NCBI GenBank assembly: GCA_016935885.1
Contig: JAFGQA010000448.1
Location: 1 to 15,741, forward strand
DNA: 15,741 nt
Reading direction: 5' to 3'
From: Phycisphaerae bacterium
GTDB lineage: Bacteria; Planctomycetota; Phycisphaerae; UBA1845; UTPLA1
The translations under genes and the position numbers were made by a program. Below the pieces are notes generated by a model. That model saw only the letters and a list, made by a program, of their open reading frames with translations, did not search any database and was not told where the DNA came from. Of this stretch, positions 5,443 to 12,177 are shown in pieces (within the stretch, counting starts at the first letter, position 1; each line of letters begins with the position of its first letter).

Positions 5443-6192
5443 ATGGGGCGTTTCTGGTTTTGCGAGTTCGAGGACGTAGTCCATGGCTGCTCCGTGGGGG
5501 TGGTTGGTCCGCAGGGGCGTATTGGCAATGCGGCGGATCCAACGGTTGTAGCGGCGCATCCACTCGTTGGGGACGATCCACCGGTCACATGCACGGAAGA
5601 CCCACGGCCAGACGAGGTTGCAGGAGTAAATGCTGCGAGTTCGCAGGCCGCATCCGGCGAATGCGCGGCACCAATCTGCGGCGGACCAGTGGTTCTCCGA
5701 TCGCCAATTCGGGTTTCGCCCGTTGCGTGTGGCGGCGCGGGCGATCCGTGCGTATGGCGAGGCCGGGTTCGAGGTGCTGAAGACGACGCGGCCGCCGGGG
5801 CGAAGGATGCGGTTGAACTCCTTTGCGACGGTTTTGGGCCGCGGGAAGAGGTGCATGGTCTTGTGGCAAAGGACGGTGTCGAAGGACTCGTCGGCGAAGG
5901 GCAGTGCCAGACCGGAGGCAGTGACGACGATGTGGTTTGACGCCTTGGCCTTGTGCAGAGCCTGGAGGCTGATGTCGATGCCCGTTGGGGAAGCACCGCG
6001 TGCGTCGAGCGCGCGGAGGTAGTGGCCGTGGGCGCATCCGACGTCGAGGACCTTCTCGCGGGGTCGCCAATGGACCTGGTCGAGGAGGGCGTGGTCGAGC
6101 TCTTCCTGGAGGAACGACGGCGCGGAGGGGTTCTTCCATTCGCGCCATTCCCAACGCGCGCGGTCGGCGATTCGGTGACAGAGTGCGAGCAT
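5422..6192 (-). CDS. Class I SAM-dependent methyltransferase
   Basis: The 256-residue product has the Methyltransf_11 layout: motif I KVLDVGCAHGHYLRAL (about 47-62), the acidic strand end GIDISLQAL (about 71-79), GLALPFADESFDTVLCHKTM (about 94-113) and ILRPGGRVVFST (about 129-140). The substrate is not evident. The C-terminal half is rich in Trp and Arg (for example WVFRACDRWIVPNEWMRRY), which suggests a substrate-specific cap. ATG 6192 was chosen because upstream codons in this frame lack family similarity. An unknown gene lies directly upstream on the same strand and reads through this start in another frame. The stop falls in the degenerate fourth copy of a 21-bp tandem repeat, so the extreme C-terminus (PHPRRSRH) may have been remodelled. 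Confidence 0.85.
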   Translation of the reverse strand: MLALCHRIADRARWEWREWKNPSAPSFLQEELDHALLDQVHWRPREKVLDVGCAHGHYLRALDARGASPTGIDISLQALHKAKASNHIVVTASGLALPFADESFDTVLCHKTMHLFPRPKTVAKEFNRILRPGGRVVFSTSNPASPYARIARAATRNGRNPNWRSENHWSAADWCRAFAGCGLRTRSIYSCNLVWPWVFRACDRWIVPNEWMRRYNRWIRRIANTPLRTNHPHGAAMDYVLELAKPETPHPRRSRH

Positions 6193-6758
6193 TGCTTGGT
6201 CTTCTGATCTGTTTGAGCAGGGTGGTCGGCGTCCACGCTCGTTGTGTCCGATTGGCGTACGTCGGCCACCGCACAACCGCCAGGGGGTATATCGGCAACG
6301 GCGGCGTTGCGATCGGAATCATGTGGGTTCATGAGGACGTGCCCATCCGGCTTGGCGGTGGCGGTGTTTTCGTCTGGAGGCGTGAGGCCGTAGATGTCGG
6401 CGACGGCGGCGCTGAGCGCGGCGTTGAACTCGGCGTGCGTGTAGGGAGTTCCGTCTGGCTTCTCGCCGTAGGGGGCATCGATTGAAGGATGAGCCGGCGA
6501 GCTGCAGCGTCGGTCCTGGCGTTTGGCGTGGTCAGCCTTCGCGCGAGCAAGCTCGACGGCGAGGATGTTTTTCTCGTGGGCGATGTTCAGCTTCTTCAGT
6601 TCGCCGTAGGCATGGGAAAGCCTGCAAAGCAGGTCTGGCTGCAGGTCGGGGTCCCGGCAGTGCTCGGTCAGGCGTGTGATGATTTCGCGCTCCAGGCGCG
6701 TGAGGAGCCGGCGGCTTTGCTCGTCGCGTTCGACGTGTTGTGGACTCGTCTGCGGCAT
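6192..6758 (-). CDS. Unknown protein, no stop before the downstream methyltransferase gene
   Basis: The start is well supported: AAGGAGA lies 6 bp before ATG 6758 on the minus strand, one of the clearest ribosome sites in the window. The first 189 codons look like real protein. There is a charged, helical N-terminal part (RLLTRLEREIITRLTEH, then LCRLSHAYGELKKLNIAHEK, about 17-70), YTHAEFNAALSAAVADIYGL (about 105-125) and a polar tail. The frame has no stop at the methyltransferase start. It stays open out of frame through that gene to 5190, where its translation becomes an Arg/Ser/Pro-rich shadow. The coordinates given stop where the methyltransferase ATG begins. The junction reads ATGC; an ATGA would be the classic coupled stop/start, so a point mutation or frameshift may have removed the stop. 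No family was recognised. Confidence 0.5.
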
Positions 6759-6988
6759 GAGATGTCTCCTTCGGCAAGGATGGGGCAGTGGATTGCAGGC
6801 ACCACGTTTCTGTCGGCTTCCGTCGCCTCCACTGGGCTGGTTTGTTTGCCGCGGTGCCATCGGTCTGTCCCTTCACTTAAGACTAGGACATGGGGCGGCG
6901 CGGGGCAAATCGGGAATCGGGGGAATTCCCCTAGTGTGGCGGTTGTCCTTGACGGGTCAGGATTTACGTTGGGAAACATTTTTGCTCC
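6759..6988. other. Spacer upstream of the unknown gene
   Basis: No gene was recognised. It presumably holds the minus-strand promoter for the gene starting at 6758. A GGGGAATTCCCC palindrome lies around 6921-6934. Nothing else stood out. Confidence 0.35.
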
Positions 6989-7345
6989 GCCAAACGGCTA
7001 GCCGGACGGGAGGTTGGGTTTGGCGTTGGCAGATACGTTGGGGAGACGGGGGATCTGCCAAACGGCGAGCCGGACGGGGGATTCGGTTTGGCGTTGGCGG
7101 ATACGTTGGGGAGACGGGGGATCTGCCAAACGGCAAGCCGGATGGGGGGTTGGGTTTGGCGTTGGCGGATGCGCTGGGGAGACGGGGGATCTGCCAAACG
7201 GCGAGCCGGACGGGGGATTCGGTTTGGCATTGGCGGATACGCTGGGGAAGGGAGGGATCTGTCAAACGGCAAGCCGGACGGGGGATTCGGTTTGGCATTG
7301 GCGGATACGCTGGGGAAAGGAGGGATCTGTCAAACGGCAAGCCGG
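6989..7345 (-). repeat. 68-bp tandem array, five units plus a partial sixth
   Basis: Units start with GCCAAACGG (last ones GTCAAACGG) at 6989, 7057, 7125, 7193, 7261 and 7329, with a spacing of exactly 68 bp each time. Differences between neighbours are only point changes, such as GCGAGCC/GCAAGCC, GGCGTTGG/GGCATTGG and TACGTTGG/TACGCTGG. Each unit starts with the family C core (GGCTTGCCGTTTGGC on the minus strand) and has inverted GCCAAAC...GTTTGGC. Because 68 is not a multiple of 3, the many long open frames across it are unlikely to be genes. The partial sixth unit joins the spacer before family A copy 3. Confidence 0.9.
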
Positions 7346-7368
7346 TGCGGGGAGCACACGCGGGGGGC

Positions 7369-7472
7369 TAACTGCCCGTGGTAAAAGGGAAAACAGCAGT
7401 TCGGAAACACCGTTCCTGACTGTGAAAACCACCGGCGAGACGCCGGTGCCACAGTTTTGCCACGGGCTGCTA
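7369..7472 (-). repeat. Family A MITE-like element, copy 3 (complete, 104 bp)
   Basis: This is the reverse complement of the copy at 974-1077 and has the same length. It contains the CACCGGCG-AGA-CGCCGGTG hairpin and ends TAACTGCCCGTGG on the left and CCACGGGCTGCTA on the right. Its right end supplies the stop codon (TAG on the minus strand, 7470-7472) of the pyrophosphorylase gene. Confidence 0.8.
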
Positions 7473-8891
7473 ATCGAAATAGTGTGTTGTGCCTGGTTTG
7501 ATGGGCTCGGGGGTCGGGCCTTGTTCGGCGAGTTGGGCGGCGTCGAGGGCCAGGAGTGGGCTGATCTCGAAGGTGCCGTTGGGCTCGCCGGAGGCTTGGC
7601 GCGGGATGTCGAAGCCTGCTGATTGGAGCCAGTCGGCGGCGCGTCGGTTGAGGTCTCGGCGAGCAGTCTGGACGGAATCGACACCTGTCGGGTTCTTGAC
7701 GGGGCTGAACTCCTGGGCGCGGGAGGTTTGGACGACGATTGGGTTTGCCGCCAGTGGCAGTGCGTCGAAGACGAAGGATTCGAGCTTGATCGCGTTGGGT
7801 TCGGTGGGTTCGATGCGGCTGCCCGTGGTAGGGTCGATGTAGGGGACCTTCTTGAGGGCCCGGTGCCACGGGAGGGCGAAGGCGGCGGGGTCGGCGGTGA
7901 GGCGCTCTACGAAGGTGCGGGAGAGGAGGTGTACGGCGATGTTGCCGGCGTCGAATCTTCGGGAGCCATCTTGGTTTTTCGCGCGGGCGAGTTCATCCGG
8001 GAGGTCGGAGTATTCGATGACGGTCAGCTTGCCGGCGGCCAAGGCGAAGTTGCCGACGCGTTCGAAGTCGTCCGCCTTGGGGAGGGCTTTGCTGGACATC
8101 TCGCTGCGATGGAGGTGATGGAGGCCGATGAAGACGGGATCGAGGCAGGATACGAGGGGGTTGTCGACCTGGAAGTAGCTGACGTGCTCGATGCCGCGTT
8201 GGGCCATGTCGGCGAGCATTCCCGTGCGTGCGAGGGCGAGGAGCGATCCGCCGTGACCATCGGGCGAGAGGGCGAGTCGGTGTTTCTGATCGAGGAGGAT
8301 CTTACCGTCGCGATCGAAGGCGGGCATGACACCCTGCTGGAAGAAGGTGACGTGGTCCGGGCTCATTCCGAAGTATGAATGCTGCCTGAAGAAGGTCTGC
8401 GTTTGCTGGTCGTTGGCCGGGCTGGTCATGATGTACCATTGTGAGCGGCACTGGTATCGGCGGTCCGTGGCGAGGATGGCCTCGGCGAACAGTTGGAATA
8501 GCGGTTTGTTTTTGACGGGTGAGATCTGGAATGCGCCTTTAGGGCCTTCAAAGCCGAGGCGCGTGCCCTGCCCGCCGGCGACGGTGAAGGCGGCGATCTT
8601 GCCGGCGGCTATGAGTGAGCGGCCACGTTCGCGGGCATCCTGGCCCGCGGAATCGGCGTGGATGACCTCGACCGGTTCGAGCGATGCGGTCTCGCCATGG
8701 TCGGCGGGCGTCGCGACGGCGAGCCTGCCGAGTGCGGGCAGCTCGGAGACGTTGACGCAGGTGAGGTCATCGAGCAACTGGCGACGTTCGGCATCGCTGA
8801 TCTCGTTCCAGAAGGTGAAGACGTGCTCCTGGCCGACGGCTTGAAAGCGGGCACGGAGTGTTTCGACACGCTGGTTTGTGGGCTGACGCAT
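7470..8891 (-). CDS. UDPGP-family UDP-sugar pyrophosphorylase (UDP-GlcNAc/UDP-hexose type)
   Basis: This 473-residue enzyme is expected to join UTP and a sugar-1-phosphate to give UDP-sugar plus pyrophosphate. It resembles eukaryotic UAP1/AGX. The uridine-binding loop is TVAGGQGTRLGFEGPKG (about 103-119), followed by the family stretches SPDGHGGSLLAL (about 209-220), YFQVDNPL (about 239-246), a NIAVHLLS block and ESFVFDALPL. Whether it prefers N-acetylglucosamine-1-P, glucose-1-P or several sugars is not decidable here. ATG 8891 was chosen because GGGAG lies 5-6 bp upstream. ATG 8906, five codons earlier, has no such site. The C-terminus HYFD ends in a TAG that is also the end of a family A repeat, so insertion happened at the stop. 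It appears monocistronic. Confidence 0.9.
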   Translation of the reverse strand: MRQPTNQRVETLRARFQAVGQEHVFTFWNEISDAERRQLLDDLTCVNVSELPALGRLAVATPADHGETASLEPVEVIHADSAGQDARERGRSLIAAGKIAAFTVAGGQGTRLGFEGPKGAFQISPVKNKPLFQLFAEAILATDRRYQCRSQWYIMTSPANDQQTQTFFRQHSYFGMSPDHVTFFQQGVMPAFDRDGKILLDQKHRLALSPDGHGGSLLALARTGMLADMAQRGIEHVSYFQVDNPLVSCLDPVFIGLHHLHRSEMSSKALPKADDFERVGNFALAAGKLTVIEYSDLPDELARAKNQDGSRRFDAGNIAVHLLSRTFVERLTADPAAFALPWHRALKKVPYIDPTTGSRIEPTEPNAIKLESFVFDALPLAANPIVVQTSRAQEFSPVKNPTGVDSVQTARRDLNRRAADWLQSAGFDIPRQASGEPNGTFEISPLLALDAAQLAEQGPTPEPIKPGTTHYFD

Positions 8892-8967
8892 TTGTTCTCC
8901 CGCCATGAGGGATCACTCTGATCGCCTTCGTGGTCTTGTGCTACGACACAGGTCAACTGGTGTGGGG

Positions 8968-9054
8968 CACGGGCGGCTTGCCTGCCAATGCCCACTGGCG
9001 GACAAGCCGCCAGTGGCACCCGGGTGTGCTTTCACCGGTGGGACGCCGGTGCCA
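8968..9054. repeat. Cluster of GTGCCAC-type hairpins (family B and A relatives)
   Basis: Three related elements follow one another: CACGGGCGG-CTTGC-CTGCCAATG (8968-8990, imperfect), a perfect hairpin CACTGGCGG-ACAAG-CCGCCAGTG (8993-9015) followed by GCACC, and CACCGGTG-GGA-CGCCGGTG (9033-9051, one G-T pair) followed by CCAC. The first two resemble family B hairpins and the third the centre of family A. They look like remnants or a scrambled copy. Confidence 0.6.
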
Positions 9055-9083
9055 CCGTTGTTGGTCGGGCAGGCGTGACGTAA

Positions 9084-9115
9084 ACCCTTGACAAAGGCCT
9101 GCTTTTGTCAAGGGT
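9084..9115. repeat. 12-bp perfect hairpin, with a degenerate second copy to about 9171
   Basis: ACCCTTGACAAA / TTTGTCAAGGGT pair perfectly around an 8-base loop (GGCCTGCT). A second, weaker copy, CCTTGACA...TGTCAAAGG, begins at about 9142. Neither is followed by a T-run, and the hairpin lies upstream of, not after, neighbouring genes. TTGACA occurs on both strands inside the hairpin. Confidence 0.55.
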
Positions 9116-9143
9116 AAACGGTTGATCCGCCAAACGGCAAGCC
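9114..9143 (-). repeat. Family C core module, isolated copy
   Basis: On the minus strand this reads GGCTTGCCGTTTGGCGG, then ATCAACCGTTTAC. It matches copy 1 (659-784) around its core, without the 20-bp insertion of that copy. The rest of the repeat is absent. Confidence 0.7.
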
Positions 9144-9335
9144 CTTGACAAGGCAAGCCCCTGTCAAAGGCAGGCCGGCAGTCGAGCCGAGCGGCACCGC
9201 CGCTCATGTTGTTCCTGTGCGATGGGTCGGTCGGATGGGCTCTCGGATAAGCACTCTGTGTGGCTGACACTGGATGCTCGTATTCCCTCGTGGACTCGGC
9301 TTGATGGTCTTGGGCCACATTGTCGATTTACGTGT

Positions 9336-9376
9336 ATGACCGCTCGGGGTCATGTGGTACGCGTGATAAACTATCA
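9336..9376. promoter_or_regulatory. Two small dyads upstream of the DUF362 gene
   Basis: ATGACC-GCTCGG-GGTCAT (9336-9353) and TGATA-AAC-TATCA (9364-9376) lie 60-100 bp before the start at 9433. They could be operator or promoter elements. No standard -35/-10 pair was identified, and nothing else was recognised between 9172 and 9432. Confidence 0.3.
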
Positions 9377-9432
9377 GCGTGTTGTGGGCTGTCAACGTGG
9401 GCACACCGACAAGATCCAGGTTTGATGTTGGT

Positions 9433-10425
9433 ATGCGAGACGGGAAGACGCGGCGTGAGTTCCTGGGGGGGTTGATCTCGGCCGCGGCGGCGTCGGTGGT
9501 CTGTGATCCGTGTCGTCTACTGGGCCAGGATGGTCTTGGCGGTTCGACTGTGCCGCTGGCTAATGCGGCGCCGCCCGTGTCGCGCGTTGCGCGTGTGGTG
9601 TCCGAGCGTGTGCTGCCGGTTCGGATTGTGCAGAGGTCGCTGCTGAAGGACTGTATTGCCCAAGGCCTGTGTGCGTTGACGAGCGAGTCGGAGGTGTGTG
9701 ACGCCTGGCATCGGGTCCTTAAGCCGGACGACGTGATCCTGCTGAAGTTCAATCGGTCGGGGGCGGAACAGTTGGGGACGAGGCCGGCGATGGTGGCTGA
9801 ACTGCTGGACTCGCTGGTTTCGGCGGGATGGGGATTGGACAAGATCATTGTCCTGGAGGCGGGCTCCGAGGTGGCCGGGATCCGCAAGACGCGGCCGGCG
9901 GACCAGCGGTGGCAGGGTAAGGAGGTTGAGTTTGGGAAGTCCGGTAAGGACTCGTTCATTGCGGCACTTGGTGAGGCCACGGCGATCGTGAACGTTCCAT
10001 TCCTGAAGACGCACCACCTGGCGACGATGACCAGTTGCCTGAAGAACCTGTCCCACGGGCTGATACGGCATCCGTCGCGTTTTCATGCGAACGGGTGTGA
10101 TCCTGCAATTGGGGAGATCGTGGCATCGGCCCAAATTCGTGCGAAATTGAAACTCAATATCGTAAATGCATTACGGGTTGTGCTGGACCGTGGGCCGGAG
10201 GCCCGGGAGAGCGATATGCACACGGCCGGGACGCTGCTGTTCGGGGTGGATCCGGTGGCGTGTGACGCGACAGGTTACGGGATTCTGAATGAGCTTCGGT
10301 CGCAGCGCGGATTGAGGCCGCTTCTGCCTGGGGCCCAGGTTCCCGATCAACTGGTGACTGCGGCGAAGTTGGGGCTGGGGCAGTTGGACGGCGAGCGGAT
10401 CGACGTGCGGAATGTGGAGATGTAG
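9433..10425 (+). CDS. DUF362 domain protein with Tat signal peptide
   Basis: The 330-residue product starts MRDGKTRREFLGGLISAAAA. The twin-arginine motif TRREFLGG (Arg7-Arg8) and short hydrophobic stretch indicate Tat export of a folded protein. The mature part fits DUF362: VILLKFN, WGLDKIIVLEAG, NVPFLKTHHLATMTSCLKNL and, near the end, FGVDPVACDATGYGIL. Some DUF362 proteins carry ferredoxin-like 4Fe-4S motifs, but none is seen here. Its function is unknown; Tat export hints at a cofactor or metal. ATG 9433 was chosen because the Tat motif sits at the right distance from it. No strong Shine-Dalgarno is visible. The long gap on each side suggests it is transcribed alone. Confidence 0.85.
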   Translation: MRDGKTRREFLGGLISAAAASVVCDPCRLLGQDGLGGSTVPLANAAPPVSRVARVVSERVLPVRIVQRSLLKDCIAQGLCALTSESEVCDAWHRVLKPDDVILLKFNRSGAEQLGTRPAMVAELLDSLVSAGWGLDKIIVLEAGSEVAGIRKTRPADQRWQGKEVEFGKSGKDSFIAALGEATAIVNVPFLKTHHLATMTSCLKNLSHGLIRHPSRFHANGCDPAIGEIVASAQIRAKLKLNIVNALRVVLDRGPEARESDMHTAGTLLFGVDPVACDATGYGILNELRSQRGLRPLLPGAQVPDQLVTAAKLGLGQLDGERIDVRNVEM

Positions 10426-11164
10426 GGCGATGTGGCAGGTCTGGGGTTTCTGGGCACGCGTGGAAGATTTACGGACGTGCCATCTCCCGGCCGAAAAAAA
10501 GGGCTGTAGACCGGCGCCGGTGGTTGACAGGACCGCAGGAACTGATAACATAATAGGTAGATGGCGAGTGGTTTGGGTGGCGTGTGGCCTTCCAAAGACA
10601 CGAAGCTAAAACCAGGCGAGGATCATCGTTATCATCATTGTGTGGTGTCAGTAATACGTACCCGCGCGGGGGCCAGTTAGACTGCGGTTCATACCTTCCT
10701 TCCAAGACCCTCCTTGCCTAGTTCATGCCCTTGACAGAGAGCAGCATTGCGATCGCTTAAGCCGACAGACGAGGGGACCGATTAAAGGGCGCATAGTGTG
10801 CCCGGGGACAATCGTTGGCGTGGAAGCGCTAAGAGGAGGGAGTTGAATTCGGACTGAGAGCGTCGGCGCGATCCAGCGTACGTACGATCGTGATCGGCGA
10901 GTGTTCGTGAGGCCCGAGCCTTCGGCAATGGTTGCCGAGGATTTCTGGGGCTTCGGCGTTCTTTGACGTGTGGGCCGAGGCAACGGGTCCGCACGTTGTG
11001 ACCGATGCCAGAGGCGTGTGGGAGGTCATACTCGGAAGCGGTTTCGGACCGTTTGGTTTGGATCCGACCCCAGGCCTTATTCATCGTTGTTTCAGTAGCG
11101 CCTTTTGCGTGCTGATGGGATTGATCATCTGTACTTAATACGTTGCCATTGAGGAGGTATTGTT
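10426..11164. other. 739-bp gene-free region upstream of the pilin-like gene
   Basis: All open frames here are short and lack protein-like features. Visible items are the promoter-like site at 10524-10551, a second TTGACA at 10733-10738, a GCGATCGC palindrome near 10750, a bulged hairpin CCTTCGGCAA-TGG-TTGCCGAGG at about 10919-10940, and the ribosome site GAGGAGGT at 11151-11158. It could be a long structured 5' leader or degraded DNA. Base composition is less GC-rich near both ends. Confidence 0.4.
10524..10551 (+). promoter_or_regulatory. Sigma70-like promoter candidate
   Basis: TTGACA at 10524-10529 is followed after 16 bp by TAACAT (10546-10551), with CATAAT overlapping it. It shares TTGACAGG and ACTGATAACA with the site at 3280-3308. 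It points toward the pilin-like gene, which starts about 610 bp further on. Confidence 0.5.
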
Positions 11165-12037
11165 GTGAAGAGACCCAGAGCGTTTACCCTAATTGAGTTG
11201 TTGGTGGTGGTCGCGATCATCGCGTTGTTGATCTCGATTCTACTGCCGAGTCTTTCCCGGGCGCGTGAGCTGTCCAAACGGACGGTGTGCTCGGCCAACC
11301 TGCGAGGCATCGGGCAGGCGATGTACATCTATGCCCAGGATGCTCCGTACGTGTTCCCCGCGATTGCCCAGACGTACGACCAGACGAGCAGCAACTGCCA
11401 CTTCTTCTTCGACCAGGACCGCACAACGGCTCCGTCGACGACGGGTATTCCGTCACCGACGGTGGATATGTGGGCGATCGTCCGGGCGAACAATAGTACG
11501 CCGAAGCAATTCATCTGTCCGAGCACGACCGACACAGAGGATCCGGCTCAGGACACGACGGCATACTACGATTTCCTGTTGGGAGCGACGAACTTCCCGT
11601 TGCGGGGCGCCTTCCTCAGCTACGCCTACCAGTACCAGCACGACCCGAACTGCCGGATCATTGGGACGTCCTCTGATCCGACGTTCCCGTTCATGGCGGA
11701 CGCGAATCCGTACATTAAGGGCGGGATCGACGGGGCCACGTTCGCGCTCGACCGGTCGTCGCAGTACCGCGGCAACAGCGGGAACCACACGAATCGCGAA
11801 GGCCAGAATGTCCTGTACCAGGACGACCACGTGAACTTCGAGAAGGGACCTGACTGCGGGTTGTCCGGCAGGGTCCAAAGCTCGCTGAAGTTCTCCCGCG
11901 GCAAAGACCACATCTACACGGTGCACGGCAGCACCGCGACCGCGGTTGTTGACTACGGCGCTAATGCACCGGCGGGCAGCGGGGCCACCTGGACGGTCAA
12001 TCTTGGTGGCAAGTCGGATGCCTGTCTGGTTCCGTAG
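11165..12037 (+). CDS. Type IV pilin-like protein, prepilin N-terminal methylation domain (planctomycete type)
   Basis: The 290-residue protein opens MKRPRAFTLIELLVVVAII. Cleavage by prepilin peptidase would fall between Ala6 and Phe7 (Ala rather than Gly at -1), leaving Glu at mature position 5 (Glu11). One hydrophobic helix spans about 8-29, followed by SRARELSKRTVCSANLRGIG, the planctomycete hallmark. GQNVLYQDDHVNF (about 213-225) resembles the NVLFADGHV part of the H-X9-DG C-terminal motif, with DG replaced by DD. These proteins are expected at the inner membrane or periplasm as pseudopilins, and their roles are mostly unproven. The GTG start follows GAGGAGGT by 6 bp. A strong terminator follows, so it is a single-gene unit. 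Confidence 0.9.
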   Translation: MKRPRAFTLIELLVVVAIIALLISILLPSLSRARELSKRTVCSANLRGIGQAMYIYAQDAPYVFPAIAQTYDQTSSNCHFFFDQDRTTAPSTTGIPSPTVDMWAIVRANNSTPKQFICPSTTDTEDPAQDTTAYYDFLLGATNFPLRGAFLSYAYQYQHDPNCRIIGTSSDPTFPFMADANPYIKGGIDGATFALDRSSQYRGNSGNHTNREGQNVLYQDDHVNFEKGPDCGLSGRVQSSLKFSRGKDHIYTVHGSTATAVVDYGANAPAGSGATWTVNLGGKSDACLVP

Positions 12038-12074
12038 GACTTCGACGCGAACCGGATAGCGTTGGGCAAGTTTT

Positions 12075-12115
12075 GAATGACGGCGGCTCACTGATGTGGG
12101 TCGCCGTCGTTCTTT
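12075..12115 (+). terminator. Rho-independent terminator after the pilin-like gene
   Basis: GAATGACGGCG pairs with CGCCGTCGTTC (11 bp, one G-T), extended by five weaker pairs around the loop CTGATG, and the stem runs directly into TTT. It lies 37 bp after the stop codon. Confidence 0.75.
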
Positions 12116-12177
12116 GCGCGATTGACCCGGCGGCCGGCTGACCGCATGATGATGCCGCTGTGAGGAGGATTCCGAGC

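Noticed and set aside
5190..6191. Continuation of the 6758 minus-strand frame to 5190
   Set aside because: It overlaps the well-supported methyltransferase gene out of frame, and its Arg/Ser/Thr/Pro-rich translation is typical of a shadow frame.
6989..7345. Possible CRISPR array
   Set aside because: The repeats are contiguous 68-bp units without unique spacers, and no cas gene is present.
6676..7622. Several long open frames on both strands across the 68-bp array, giving periodic peptides
   Set aside because: The 68-bp unit is not a multiple of three and has no stop in several frames, so long frames arise automatically. No ribosome site or conserved domain was seen.
7623..8378. 251-codon plus-strand frame opposite the pyrophosphorylase
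   Set aside because: It is a shadow of a conserved enzyme, with an Asp/Glu/Gly/Val-rich translation and no recognisable motif.
10723..11138. Short open frames in the 739-bp spacer on both strands
   Set aside because: They lack ribosome sites, hydrophobic or domain patterns, and overlap each other on opposite strands.
12160..12177. Earlier GTG start for gmhA
   Set aside because: It would place the AGGAGG ribosome site inside the coding region; GTG 12178 is 9 bp downstream of that site and gives the usual family length.
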